Positions 6,578-14,318 of a DNA stretch of 45,336 nt are shown one piece after another (position 1 is the stretch's first letter; each line of letters starts with the position of its first letter). A model generated the notes under the pieces. That model ran no database searches, was not told the origin of the DNA, and saw only the letters and a program-made list of their open reading frames with translations. Source of the DNA: CAILLO01 sp964579735. Lineage in GTDB: Bacteria > Bacillota > Clostridia > Saccharofermentanales > UBA5734. The DNA lies in the NCBI GenBank assembly GCA_964579735.1, contig CAZOHH010000009.1, positions 1 to 45,336 on the forward strand, written 5' to 3'. The position numbers were made by a program, and so were the translations under genes.

Positions 6578-7501
6578 TCAGCCTCCGGCCAGCAGAGCGA
6601 CGAGCACGGCTTTCTGGGCGTGCAGTCGGTTCTCGGCTTCGTCGAAGACGGCGGACTGCGAACCTTCGATCACGTCTTCCGTGACTTCGTATCCGCGATA
6701 GGCGGGCAGGCAATGCAGGAAGATGGCGTCGGGCTTCGCCTTCGCCATGCGACGGGCGTCGACCCGGTAGGGCTCGAAGACGGCGAGGCGCTGGGCCTTC
6801 TCCTGTTCCTGCCCCATGCTGACCCAGGTGTCGGTGTAGACGACGTCCGCGCCTGCGACCGCTTCGTCGGGGTCGGTGGTCAGCAGCACGGTCGAGCCGT
6901 TCTTCATGGCGTCCGAGCGCGCCTCCTCGACGCAGCCGGGGTCGCATGCGTAGCCCTTGGGAGCCGCGATGGCGATGTCCATCCCGACCTTGGCGCAGCC
7001 GTGGAGCAGCGAGTTCGCCATGTTGTTCCCATCGCCCAGATAGGCTAGCTTCAACCCCTCGAGCCGGCCCTTGCGCTCGGCCACGGTCTGAAGGTCCGCC
7101 AGGACCTGGCAGGGGTGCTGCAGGTCGGTCAGCCCGTTGATCACGGGGATGCTGCCGAAGCGAGCCAGGTCGAGCACGTCCTCGTGCCTGAACGTGCGGA
7201 TCATGATCGCGTCGAGATAGCGGGACAGCGTTCTGGCCGTATCGGCGACGGTCTCGCCACGACCGAGCTGGATGTCGGCGGAGGACAGGAACAGCGCGTG
7301 ACCGCCGAGCTGATACATGCCGACCTCGAAGGAGACGCGGGTTCGCGTCGAGGATTTCGCGAAGATCATCCCCAGGGTCTTCCCGGCAAGAAGAGGGTGG
7401 GGGATGCCCGCCCTACGCTCCTTCTTGAGCTTGTCCGCCAGAGCCAGCATCGCGAGCAGCTCGTCCTTCGTGCAGTCGAAGAGGCTGATGAAGTGCTTCA
7501 T
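6578..7501 (-). CDS. argF: Ornithine carbamoyltransferase
   Basis: Converts ornithine and carbamoyl phosphate to citrulline, in the cytoplasm. The 307-residue length is typical. Diagnostic motifs are STRTR at residues 51-55 (carbamoyl phosphate), HPCQ at 129-132, LGDGNN, and HCLP at 263-266 with the catalytic cysteine at 264. The ATG follows GGAGGGATGAC, which lies inside the end of argD, and only one base separates the argD stop from this start, implying coupled translation. It is a biosynthetic OTC by context; a catabolic one would sit with arcA or arcC, which are absent. Confidence 0.98.
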   Translation of the reverse strand: MKHFISLFDCTKDELLAMLALADKLKKERRAGIPHPLLAGKTLGMIFAKSSTRTRVSFEVGMYQLGGHALFLSSADIQLGRGETVADTARTLSRYLDAIMIRTFRHEDVLDLARFGSIPVINGLTDLQHPCQVLADLQTVAERKGRLEGLKLAYLGDGNNMANSLLHGCAKVGMDIAIAAPKGYACDPGCVEEARSDAMKNGSTVLLTTDPDEAVAGADVVYTDTWVSMGQEQEKAQRLAVFEPYRVDARRMAKAKPDAIFLHCLPAYRGYEVTEDVIEGSQSAVFDEAENRLHAQKAVLVALLAGG

Positions 7502-7502
7502 G

Positions 7503-8729
7503 TCATCCCTCCATAAGGGCCGATTCCAGCGCGTCGCAGAAGTCGGACGCCTGGGACTCCGAGAGAATCAGGGGCGGGAGGATTCGGAGGGTGGACGTGC
7601 CTACGGAGTTGACGAGCATTCCATGGGCAAGCAGACGGTCCCGGACCGCGACGGCGTTCTCGGAAGTCAGGCCGATGCCGACCATCAGTCCGAGTCCGCG
7701 GATCTCCTCGATCTTTCCGGTCGTCGCCGCGACGTGGGAGAGGCGCTCCTTCAGGAACTCGCCGGTCCAGGCGGCCTGGCCCAGAAGCCCACGCTCTTCG
7801 ATCTCGTCGAGCACCGCGAGAGCCGCCGAGCACGCGAGGGGGTTTCCCCCGAAGGTGCTGCCGTGGTCTCCAGGCGCAAATCCCTTCGCGGCTTCCTCGC
7901 GGGCCAGCACGGCTCCGATCGGCACTCCGCCGCCCAGCCCCTTCGCGATCGTGAAGACATCGGGTTCGATGCCGTAGTGCTCGTAGCAGAACATCTTTCC
8001 GGTACGACCCATTCCGGTCTGCACCTCGTCGACGACGAGCAGCGCCCCGGTCCGCCGGCAGGCCGCTACGGCCGCATCCACGAAGGTTTGTGTCGCCGGG
8101 CGCACGCCGCTCTCGCCCTGCACGAGCTCGAGAAGCACGGCGCAGGTATCGCCGTCCACCGCCTCGTCGAGGGCGGCGACATCGTTGTACGGGATATGGA
8201 CGAAACCCGGCGGCAGCGGCTTGAACGGCGCGCTGTAGCGGTCGGTGCCCGTCGCCGTGGCCGTGGCCAGCGTGCGGCCATGGAACGAGTGCTTCATGCA
8301 CACGATCTTCGCCCTCGGCGCACCGAGCTTGTGGAAGTAGCCGCGTGCGAGCTTGATCGCCGCCTCGTTCGCCTCCGCACCGCTGTTTCCGATGAACACG
8401 CGGTCCGCGCAGGACAGCTCCACCAGCCGCTCGGCCAGCCGGATCTGGGGGCGGTTGTAGTAGAGGTTGGAGCAGTGGATGAGTTTCGCCGCCTGGTCCG
8501 CGATCGCGGCGACGAGGCGCGGGTTGCCATGTCCAAGGATGCTGACCGCGATTCCGCCGATCATGTCCAGATAGCGCTTGCCCGACGTGTCGAAAAGGTA
8601 TGCGCCCTCGCCCCGCTCGATGCAGACGGGGGTCCGGGGGCCGAAGGCCTTCAGATAATGCTTCGCATCGGATTCGACCACGGCTTGCAGCAGCCGGTCG
8701 GCTGATCCTTCCTGCTTCGTCCCTTCCAT
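7503..8729 (-). CDS. argD: Acetylornithine aminotransferase
   Basis: PLP enzyme converting N-acetylglutamate semialdehyde to N-acetylornithine. A 408-residue class III aminotransferase with the expected order of motifs: GIAVSILGHGNP, SGAEANEAAIKLAR (PLP phosphate region), HSFHGRT, VVDEVQTGMGRTG with the PLP aspartate, TIAKGLGGG with Lys263 as the Schiff-base lysine, and STFGGNPLAC. It has about 20 extra residues at the N-terminus (EGTKQEGSADRLLQ) relative to short family members. The start is preceded by a GGAAAGAGGAA site. It lies third in the arg operon, 54 bases after argB with a hairpin in the gap. Confidence 0.96.
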   Translation of the reverse strand: MEGTKQEGSADRLLQAVVESDAKHYLKAFGPRTPVCIERGEGAYLFDTSGKRYLDMIGGIAVSILGHGNPRLVAAIADQAAKLIHCSNLYYNRPQIRLAERLVELSCADRVFIGNSGAEANEAAIKLARGYFHKLGAPRAKIVCMKHSFHGRTLATATATGTDRYSAPFKPLPPGFVHIPYNDVAALDEAVDGDTCAVLLELVQGESGVRPATQTFVDAAVAACRRTGALLVVDEVQTGMGRTGKMFCYEHYGIEPDVFTIAKGLGGGVPIGAVLAREEAAKGFAPGDHGSTFGGNPLACSAALAVLDEIEERGLLGQAAWTGEFLKERLSHVAATTGKIEEIRGLGLMVGIGLTSENAVAVRDRLLAHGMLVNSVGTSTLRILPPLILSESQASDFCDALESALMEG

Positions 8730-8754
8730 CGGTTCATTCCTCTTTCCTTCGTGT

Positions 8755-8778
8755 GGAGCGACTTCAGGGAAGCGCTCC
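8755..8778 (-). other. Intergenic hairpin between argB and argD
   Basis: Arms GGAGCG (8755-8760) and CGCTCC (8773-8778) continue inward as CTTC/GAAG around an AGG loop, with one bulged A. It fills the only sizeable gap inside the arg operon. There is no T run, so an mRNA processing or stability element is more likely than a terminator. Confidence 0.55.
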
Positions 8779-8783
8779 GTCTC

Positions 8784-9701
8784 CTACAGGACCTCACCCG
8801 TGTGGTAGGGTCGTCGCTCCTTCATGATCATGGTCCCGATGCCCTTGTTGGTGAAGATCTCGAGCAGCAGGCAATGGGGGATGCGCCCATCGATGATATG
8901 GGCCCGTCCGACGCCGCGTTTCACGGTATCGAGGCAGCCCAGCACCTTCGGGATCATCCCGCCGGAAATCGCACCCGCGGCGATCATGCGGTCTATGTCC
9001 TCTTCGGTCAGTACGGGGATCACGGCGTCGAGTCCGTCCTCGCCCATTCCGCGAACGCCTTCGACGTCGGTCAGCGTCATCAGCTTCTCTGCTTTCAGCG
9101 CGGCCGCGATCTCGCCCGCGACGGTGTCGGCGTTGATGTTGTAGCTCTCGCCGTCGGGACCGATGCCGATGGGTGCGACGACGGGGATGTACTCGTCGTT
9201 GGCGAGCATGGTCAGCACCTTGGTGTTGATGCGGACGATCCGGCCGACGTATCCCAGGTCGACGGGCTGGCCGTCGCTGCCTTCCGTCATGCGCTCGCAC
9301 TCGATCAGCTTGCCGTCGATGCCGCATATGCCCACGGCGTGGGCGCCCTTGCGGTTCAGCATCGAGACGATCTCCTTGTTGGTCTTGCCGACGAGGACCA
9401 TCTGGGCGACCGACATGGTCTCGGCGTCGGTGACGCGCAGACCGTTGCGGAATTCACTCCGGATGCCGAGACGGTCGAGCATGGTGTTGATGTCGGGACC
9501 TCCGCCATGGACCACGACGGGGTTGATGCCGATGAACTTGAGCAGCGTGATGTCCTCCATCACGGAGTTCTTCAACGTATCGTTGATCATGGCGTTGCCG
9601 CCGTACTTGATCACGACCGTCTTGCCGGCGAGGCTCTGGATATAGGGAAGGGCTTCGACGAGGATGTTGGCCTTGCCGATCAGGGCCTGCATGTCTTCCA
9701 T
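8784..9701 (-). CDS. argB: Acetylglutamate kinase
   Basis: Phosphorylates N-acetylglutamate with ATP, the second step of arginine synthesis. The 305-residue length fits the longer, often arginine-inhibited class that carries an N-terminal helix. Visible motifs are VVIKYGGNAM with Lys32 (ATP phosphates), VVVHGGGPDI, YNINADTVAGEIAAAL (substrate and aspartate site) and SGGMIPKV with the second catalytic lysine. The N-terminal helix (residues about 5-24) suggests a hexameric arginine-sensitive enzyme, an inference from family structure. The ATG follows a TAGGAGG site nine bases after the argC stop. Confidence 0.97.
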   Translation of the reverse strand: MEDMQALIGKANILVEALPYIQSLAGKTVVIKYGGNAMINDTLKNSVMEDITLLKFIGINPVVVHGGGPDINTMLDRLGIRSEFRNGLRVTDAETMSVAQMVLVGKTNKEIVSMLNRKGAHAVGICGIDGKLIECERMTEGSDGQPVDLGYVGRIVRINTKVLTMLANDEYIPVVAPIGIGPDGESYNINADTVAGEIAAALKAEKLMTLTDVEGVRGMGEDGLDAVIPVLTEEDIDRMIAAGAISGGMIPKVLGCLDTVKRGVGRAHIIDGRIPHCLLLEIFTNKGIGTMIMKERRPYHTGEVL

Positions 9702-9710
9702 GATGTCCTC

Positions 9711-10760
9711 CTATAAGGCCAGCGCGGGAAGTCGGAGACCTTCCGTCTCGTCGAACCCCGCCATGAGGTTGAGGGCCTGGAGCGCCTGGGCGGCGGCGCC
9801 CTTGCCGAGGTTGTCGATGGCGCAGAGGACCGTGACACGGCCGGTCCGGAGGTCGAGGTGGAGTCCGAGGTCCGCGAAATTCGTTCCCGTCGTGCTGCGC
9901 GTCTCGGGGAAGACTCCCGGAGGGAGCAGGCGCACGAAGGGCTCTTCGCCATAGGCGTCCTGGAAGGTCGCGCGAAGAAGCGCCTCGTCGACGCCCGGTC
10001 GCACGCTGGCGTGGATCGTGGCCAGCATGCCGCGCTTCATGGGTGCGAGGTGGGGGACGAAGGTGATCGCGACCGGCGCACCGGCTGCGAAGGAAAGTTC
10101 CTGCTCGATCTCGGAGCGGTGGCGGTGGCCCGTGACGCCATAGGCCTTGAAACTCTCCGCGCTTTCCGTGTAGAGGTAGGGGACGTCCGCCTTGCGGCCG
10201 GCACCGGAAATCCCGGAGACCGCGTCGACGACGAGCGTTTCGGGGTCGACCCTGCCGGATCGAAGCAGGGGGACGAGCCCAAGCAGCGTGCAGGTCGGGT
10301 AGCAGCCTGGATTCGCGACGATCCGTGCCGTACGGATCCGGTCCCTGTGGAATTCGGGCAGGCCATAGACGGCTTCCTGAAGAAGCTCGGGCCGTGGGTG
10401 TTTCAGGCCATAGGCCGCTTCATAGACGGACGCTTCCTTGTAGCGGAAATCCCCGCTGTGGTCGAGGACGCGCAGACCCTTGCCGAGGAGTTCGGGGACG
10501 ATGGACGAGGAGACGCCATGGGGAAGCGCCGTGACCACGAAATCGCAGGACTGCGCGAGGCGGTCGACGGCGAGGTCCGAGCAGGGCTGGTCGACGAGCG
10601 AGCGGAAGGCGGGGTGGACGGAGGAGAAGGGAGTGCCTACGTGGCTCTGGGAGACGAGTTCCGTGAGGCGGAAGCCCCTGTGTCCGACCAGAAGGCGGAC
10701 CAGCTCCAACCCGACATACCCGGTGGCTCCAACGATTCCGATTCGCGCGGATCCTGTCAT
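9711..10760 (-). CDS. argC: N-acetyl-gamma-glutamyl-phosphate reductase
   Basis: NADPH-dependent reductase for the third step of arginine synthesis. A 349-residue protein starting RIGIVGATGYVGLELVRLL (Rossmann GxxGxxG) with catalytic Cys153 in ANPGCYPT, then the substrate segment GHRHRSEIEQEL and the C-terminal NLGKGAAAQALQALNLM. The ATG at 10760 is ten bases after a GGAGG; the frame stays open far upstream but only through the divergent intergenic region and the opposite gene. It is the first gene of argC-argB-argD-argF-GNAT. An argJ, often between argC and argB in Bacillota, is absent. Confidence 0.97.
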   Translation of the reverse strand: MTGSARIGIVGATGYVGLELVRLLVGHRGFRLTELVSQSHVGTPFSSVHPAFRSLVDQPCSDLAVDRLAQSCDFVVTALPHGVSSSIVPELLGKGLRVLDHSGDFRYKEASVYEAAYGLKHPRPELLQEAVYGLPEFHRDRIRTARIVANPGCYPTCTLLGLVPLLRSGRVDPETLVVDAVSGISGAGRKADVPYLYTESAESFKAYGVTGHRHRSEIEQELSFAAGAPVAITFVPHLAPMKRGMLATIHASVRPGVDEALLRATFQDAYGEEPFVRLLPPGVFPETRSTTGTNFADLGLHLDLRTGRVTVLCAIDNLGKGAAAQALQALNLMAGFDETEGLRLPALAL

Positions 10761-10834
10761 GTGCTCGCGACCTCCGTTCTTCCCGTTCCTCTTCATTATA
10801 CTATCGCTCCTCGGGGGGGTCGAAGATAATAAAA

Positions 10835-10859
10835 ATGCATTATATTGCATAAATATGCA
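10835..10859 (-). promoter_or_regulatory. ARG-box-like overlapping palindromes (probable ArgR operator)
   Basis: Two A+T-rich inverted repeats share an arm: ATGCA (10835-10839) with TGCAT (10846-10850), and TGCAT (10846-10850) with ATGCA (10855-10859). They lie in a strikingly A+T-rich island upstream of argC and cover the -10 element, as expected for repression by ArgR/AhrC. The half-sites resemble, but do not exactly match, the ARG-box pattern known from other bacteria. Confidence 0.6.
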
Positions 10860-10868
10860 GATGTACAA
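10839..10868 (-). promoter_or_regulatory. Sigma-A promoter of the arg operon
   Basis: On the minus strand a perfect TATAAT (10844 down to 10839) is preceded, after an 18-base spacer, by TTGTAC (10868 down to 10863). Initiation near 10832 would give a leader of about 70 bases before argC. The -10 is embedded in the palindromes described separately. Confidence 0.75.
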
Positions 10869-10988
10869 GAGGCGGCCGCAATGTCGAAGCCTGCGAAACG
10901 TCCATTTGATGGACTCGAGTGGACGAAATGCTGAAAAATCTCCCGATATGTTTGGTGACTTTCGCATATGGCACGATGGGAGTGCAGG

Positions 10989-10997
10989 TGTTATGCT
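10989..10997 (+). promoter_or_regulatory. Candidate extended -10 for the MsmX-like ATPase gene
   Basis: TG-T-TATGCT at 10989-10997 is an extended -10; the region 17 bases upstream (TGGCAC) is a poor -35. Between it and the ATG at 11058 lies a small hairpin, GCGCC/GGCGC around a TTCG loop (11024-11037), just before the CTGGAGG ribosome site. The rest of the 297-base divergent gap holds the arg promoter and nothing else I can identify. Confidence 0.4.
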
Positions 10998-11057
10998 ATT
11001 CCTGCAGTCCATACCGTAGCCCTGCGCCTTCGGGCGCGATCCTTCTGGAGGTATCCC

Positions 11058-12170
11058 ATGGCCAGTGTCGAACTCAAGAACGTCTTCAAGAAATACGACG
11101 GCGGCGTCATCGCGGTCAGCGACTTCACGCTCGACATCGCGGACAAGGAGTTCATCATCCTCGTCGGTCCTTCCGGTTGTGGCAAGTCCACGACCCTCCG
11201 CATGATCGCCGGACTCGAGGAGATCAGCGAAGGTCAGATCTTCATCGGCGACCGTCTTGTGAACGATGTCCAGCCCAAGGACCGCGACATCGCCATGGTC
11301 TTCCAGAACTACGCCCTGTATCCCCATATGACCGTCTTCGACAACATGGCCTTCGGCCTCAAGCTCCGCAAGGTCCCCAAGGACGACATCAAGCGCCGCG
11401 TGCATGAAGCCGCCCGCATCCTCGAGATCGAGCACCTGCTCGACCGCAAGCCCAAGGCCCTCTCCGGCGGCCAGCGCCAGCGCGTCGCCCTCGGCCGCGC
11501 CATCGTCCGCGAACCCAAGGTCTTCCTCCTGGACGAGCCGCTGTCCAACCTCGACGCCAAGCTCCGCGTGCAGATGAGAATCGAGATCACCAAGCTGCAC
11601 CAGCGCCTCCAGACCACGTTCATCTACGTCACGCACGACCAGACCGAAGCCCTGACGATGGGTACCCGCATCGTGGTCATGAAGGACGGCTTCGTCCAGC
11701 AGGTCGACTCCCCTCTGTCCCTGTACGACAAGCCCCTCAACATGTTCGTCGCCGGCTTCCTCGGCACGCCCCAGATCAATTTCTTCAACTCCATGCTCTC
11801 GGAGAAGAACGGCGATCTGTGGCTGACCTTCAACAACACCTCGATCAAGCTCCCCGCCGATAAGGCCTCGAACCCCGTCGTCCGCGAATACATCGGCAAG
11901 GAAGTCGTCATGGCCGTCCGTCCCGAAGCGATTCGCGACGACGAGGCCCACATCGCGCTCTCTCCCGACACCAAGGTCACCGCCTCCGTCGAAGTCGTCG
12001 AGATGCTCGGCTCGGAGACCCTGCTCTATCTGACGATCGACGGCGTGAGCGCCATCGCCCGCGTCAACCCGCGCTGCACGGCTGCGGTCGGCGACGTCGT
12101 CCCGATGTGCTTCGAAGCCACCCGCATCCAGCTCTACGACAAGGACACCGAGAAGGTCATCGTCAACTAG
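11058..12170 (+). CDS. msmX: Sugar ABC transporter ATPase, MsmX/UgpC/MalK type (orphan)
   Basis: A 370-residue CUT1-type ATPase: N-terminal nucleotide-binding domain followed by an OB-like regulatory domain (from about residue 240). Walker A GPSGCGKST is at residues 37-45, Q-loop in VFQNYALYPHM, signature LSGGQRQR from residue 135, Walker B VFLLDEPLSNLD and switch His in THDQTEAL. The family energises oligosaccharide or sugar importers from the cytoplasmic face. No permease or binding protein lies beside it, which is usual for MsmX-type ATPases shared by several importers. Start ATG follows CTGGAGG; in-frame sequence upstream has no ribosome site. A long hairpin follows. Confidence 0.93.
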   Translation: MASVELKNVFKKYDGGVIAVSDFTLDIADKEFIILVGPSGCGKSTTLRMIAGLEEISEGQIFIGDRLVNDVQPKDRDIAMVFQNYALYPHMTVFDNMAFGLKLRKVPKDDIKRRVHEAARILEIEHLLDRKPKALSGGQRQRVALGRAIVREPKVFLLDEPLSNLDAKLRVQMRIEITKLHQRLQTTFIYVTHDQTEALTMGTRIVVMKDGFVQQVDSPLSLYDKPLNMFVAGFLGTPQINFFNSMLSEKNGDLWLTFNNTSIKLPADKASNPVVREYIGKEVVMAVRPEAIRDDEAHIALSPDTKVTASVEVVEMLGSETLLYLTIDGVSAIARVNPRCTAAVGDVVPMCFEATRIQLYDKDTEKVIVN

Positions 12171-12186
12171 TCCTCCTTCTTTCCCA

Positions 12187-12229
12187 GAACGAAGCAAGGC
12201 ACCCGGCGACGGGTGCCTTGTCTTCGTTC
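12187..12229 (+). terminator. Long hairpin after msmX, probable terminator
   Basis: Arms CAAGGCACCCG (12195-12205) and CGGGTGCCTTG (12210-12220) around a GCGA loop are extended by GAACGAAG (12187-12194) and CTTCGTTC (12222-12229) with one bulged T. The stem is exceptionally stable, but only a weak pyrimidine tract follows, so termination efficiency is uncertain. Confidence 0.7.
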
Positions 12230-12311
12230 ACAGAATGTTCGGAAGGTCGCAAGGTAGGCCCCCTGCCCGGTCGGGACGGTGTAGCGGAATCTTCCGCAAC
12301 CGGTAACCGCC

Positions 12312-12340
12312 TTGCAACATGGGCAGGTTATCGTTAAGAT
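12312..12340 (+). promoter_or_regulatory. Sigma-A promoter before the CdaR/PucR-like regulator
   Basis: TTGCAA (12312-12317), a 17-base spacer, then TAAGAT (12335-12340). The regulator's ATG is at 12395. No other promoter is evident until after 19.7 kb, so this may drive the whole ftsEX-to-pdaA block. Confidence 0.65.
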
Positions 12341-12394
12341 GAATTGCAATGCATTCTGGGCGGACTCCGTTCCGCCAGTGAAAGTGTGGTTGAT

Positions 12395-13507
12395 ATGGAA
12401 GAAATCAGGAAGTGCATCCGAGAGGCCTCCAAGGTCATGGACAGGATAGCCGGCGTCACGGACGGCTCCGGTTCCGTCATCGCCTGCACCGACGAACGCA
12501 GGGAGGGCGCGGAGGACATGTCCTCCCGCACCTTCGGATCCACCGACGATCGCGTCGCCATCGCTTCCGGCAGGACCTACCTGCGGCTCGCGGCCACCGA
12601 CCGTCAGGGTCTGATCGCCTTCATCGAAGGAACGGACCCCGTCTCGCGCACGTACCTCGAATTGTTGGGCAACTGGATCCAGGCCGCTTTGAAGGAAAGG
12701 AACACCGACGCCGAGCGCGAGTCCTTCCTGAAGAACGTCCTGCTGGAGAATGAACTTCCCGGCGATATCCCCCTGAAGGCCCGGGAGTACCGGATCTCCT
12801 TCCATGCGCCGCGAATCGTCTTCATGGTCCGTATCGACAAGGGCGAGAGCGGCGGTTGCCTCGAGATCCTCCAGGGTCTCTTCCCCGAAGGAAGGAAAGA
12901 GCATGTGCTCGCCATGGACGAGGAGACCTTCGTCCTGGTCATCGAACTCGAGGGGGACCGCAGCGATTTCTCCGACCGTATCGCCAACACGATCCTCGAC
13001 AACCTCAACGCCGAGTCCATGACGCGCGTCCACATCGGCGTCGGAATGACGGCCGAGAACCTGAAGGATACCGCGAAGTCCTACCGCGAGGCGCTGATGG
13101 CCCTCACCGTCGGTGGCATCTTCGAGGGCGAACGCCACATCGTCCGATACGACCAGCTCGGTCTGGGCCGCCTGATCTATCAGCTTCCGACGACCCTCTG
13201 CAACATGTTCCTCGACGAGGTCTTTCCGAAGGGTGCCTACGAGGCGCTCGACAGCGAGACGCTCCTCACGATCCAGAAATTCTTCGAGAACAACCTGAAC
13301 GGAAGCGAGACGTCGCGGCAGCTCTTCGTCCACCGCAATACGCTCGTGTATCGGCTCGACAAGGTCCAGAAGATCACCGCGCTGGACCTCCGGCGGTTCG
13401 ACGACGCCGTCCTCTTCAAGCTGGCCTCCATGGTCCGCCGATATCTCGAGCGGCAGAGCCACGGTTCCGGAAGCCGGAACGCCGACGGCAGGGGCTGGCG
13501 TTCCTGA
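12395..13507 (+). CDS. CdaR/PucR-like transcriptional regulator
   Basis: A 370-residue protein with a C-terminal PucR-type helix-turn-helix at about residues 288-345 (LLTIQKFFENNLNGSETS, then LFVHRNTLVYRLDKV). The middle (about 145-250) resembles the GGDEF-like fold often found in CdaR proteins but lacks a GGDEF motif. The N-terminal ~115 residues are a possible sensor of unknown ligand. The ATG at 12395 is preceded by only a weak purine stretch; a TTG at 12344 is too close to the -10 to be a normal start. ftsE follows after 19 bases. Family members activate sugar-acid or purine genes; its target here is unknown and could be the downstream division genes. Confidence 0.8.
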   Translation: MEEIRKCIREASKVMDRIAGVTDGSGSVIACTDERREGAEDMSSRTFGSTDDRVAIASGRTYLRLAATDRQGLIAFIEGTDPVSRTYLELLGNWIQAALKERNTDAERESFLKNVLLENELPGDIPLKAREYRISFHAPRIVFMVRIDKGESGGCLEILQGLFPEGRKEHVLAMDEETFVLVIELEGDRSDFSDRIANTILDNLNAESMTRVHIGVGMTAENLKDTAKSYREALMALTVGGIFEGERHIVRYDQLGLGRLIYQLPTTLCNMFLDEVFPKGAYEALDSETLLTIQKFFENNLNGSETSRQLFVHRNTLVYRLDKVQKITALDLRRFDDAVLFKLASMVRRYLERQSHGSGSRNADGRGWRS

Positions 13508-13526
13508 CCGCGAAGGGAGGCTCCAT

Positions 13527-14318
13527 TTGATCGAATTCCGTAGCGTGGGCATGACCTATCCTTCCGGGATCGAAGCCCTGAAGGATGTGGGTTTCGTCGT
13601 CGACCCCGGCGAGTTCCTCTTCGTGATCGGGAAGAGCGGCTCCGGCAAGTCCACGCTCGTCAAGCTGCTGACCTGCGAGGAGCGTCCAAGGAAGGGAAGC
13701 GTCCTGATCGACGGATACGATATCGCTCGGATCGAGCGGCGCTACATTCCATTTCTTCGCCGCAACATCGGCATGGTCTTCCAGGATTTCCGCCTGATCG
13801 AAACCAAGAGCGTTTTTGAAAACGTCGCTTTCGCAATGGAGATCGTCGGCGCCACCCGTCGCCTGATCCGCCGTCGCGTCCCCATCGTGCTCAGCACGGT
13901 CGGCTTGAAGGACAAGGCCTCCATGCGCCCCTCCGAGCTGTCCGGCGGCGAACAGCAGCGTGTCGCCATCGCCCGCGCGATGGTGAACAATCCGATGCTG
14001 ATTCTTGCCGACGAGCCGACGGGGAACCTCGACCCGGGCAACAGCGAATCCATCATGGCCCTGCTCGACTCGATCAACCGCAGGGGAACCACCGTCATCG
14101 TCTGCACCCACGACAGTTCGATCGTCGACAAGATGCGCCGCCGCGTCATCGAGCTCGAAGACGGCCGAATCGTGAGAGACGACCGCTCGAGCGGCTACGG
14201 CACCGCCCATGAGATCGACGCGGTACCAGGTCCCGACGAGGACGACGTGCCGCCGTTCGAGGAGATGGCCGAGGAGGCCGCCCGCGCGGCCGCAACGGAA
14301 GATAAGGTGGACGGATGA
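13527..14318 (+). CDS. ftsE: Cell-division ABC ATPase FtsE
   Basis: ATPase of the FtsEX complex, which sits at the inner membrane and controls peptidoglycan hydrolases. Walker A GKSGSGKST is at residues 35-43, Q-loop in VFQDFRLI, signature LSGGEQQR from residue 138, Walker B with Asp162-Glu163 and switch His in CTHDSSIVD. Length is 263 residues against about 228 for typical FtsE; the extra ~40 C-terminal residues are acidic and Ala-rich (PGPDEDDVPPFEEM) and look disordered. The start is a TTG at 13527 behind AAGGGAGG. It overlaps ftsX by four bases (ATGA). Confidence 0.95.
   Translation: MIEFRSVGMTYPSGIEALKDVGFVVDPGEFLFVIGKSGSGKSTLVKLLTCEERPRKGSVLIDGYDIARIERRYIPFLRRNIGMVFQDFRLIETKSVFENVAFAMEIVGATRRLIRRRVPIVLSTVGLKDKASMRPSELSGGEQQRVAIARAMVNNPMLILADEPTGNLDPGNSESIMALLDSINRRGTTVIVCTHDSSIVDKMRRRVIELEDGRIVRDDRSSGYGTAHEIDAVPGPDEDDVPPFEEMAEEAARAAATEDKVDG

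Noticed and set aside
10969..10986. Sigma-54-like TGGCAC before msmX
   Set aside because: The downstream GC element is 12 bases from the GG instead of the required 10, and no sigma-54 activator is nearby.
10761..12197. Upstream continuation of the argC reading frame across the divergent region and msmX
   Set aside because: The added sequence is acidic shadow sequence opposite msmX, and the arg promoter and a good ribosome site lie downstream of it, so argC starts at 10760.
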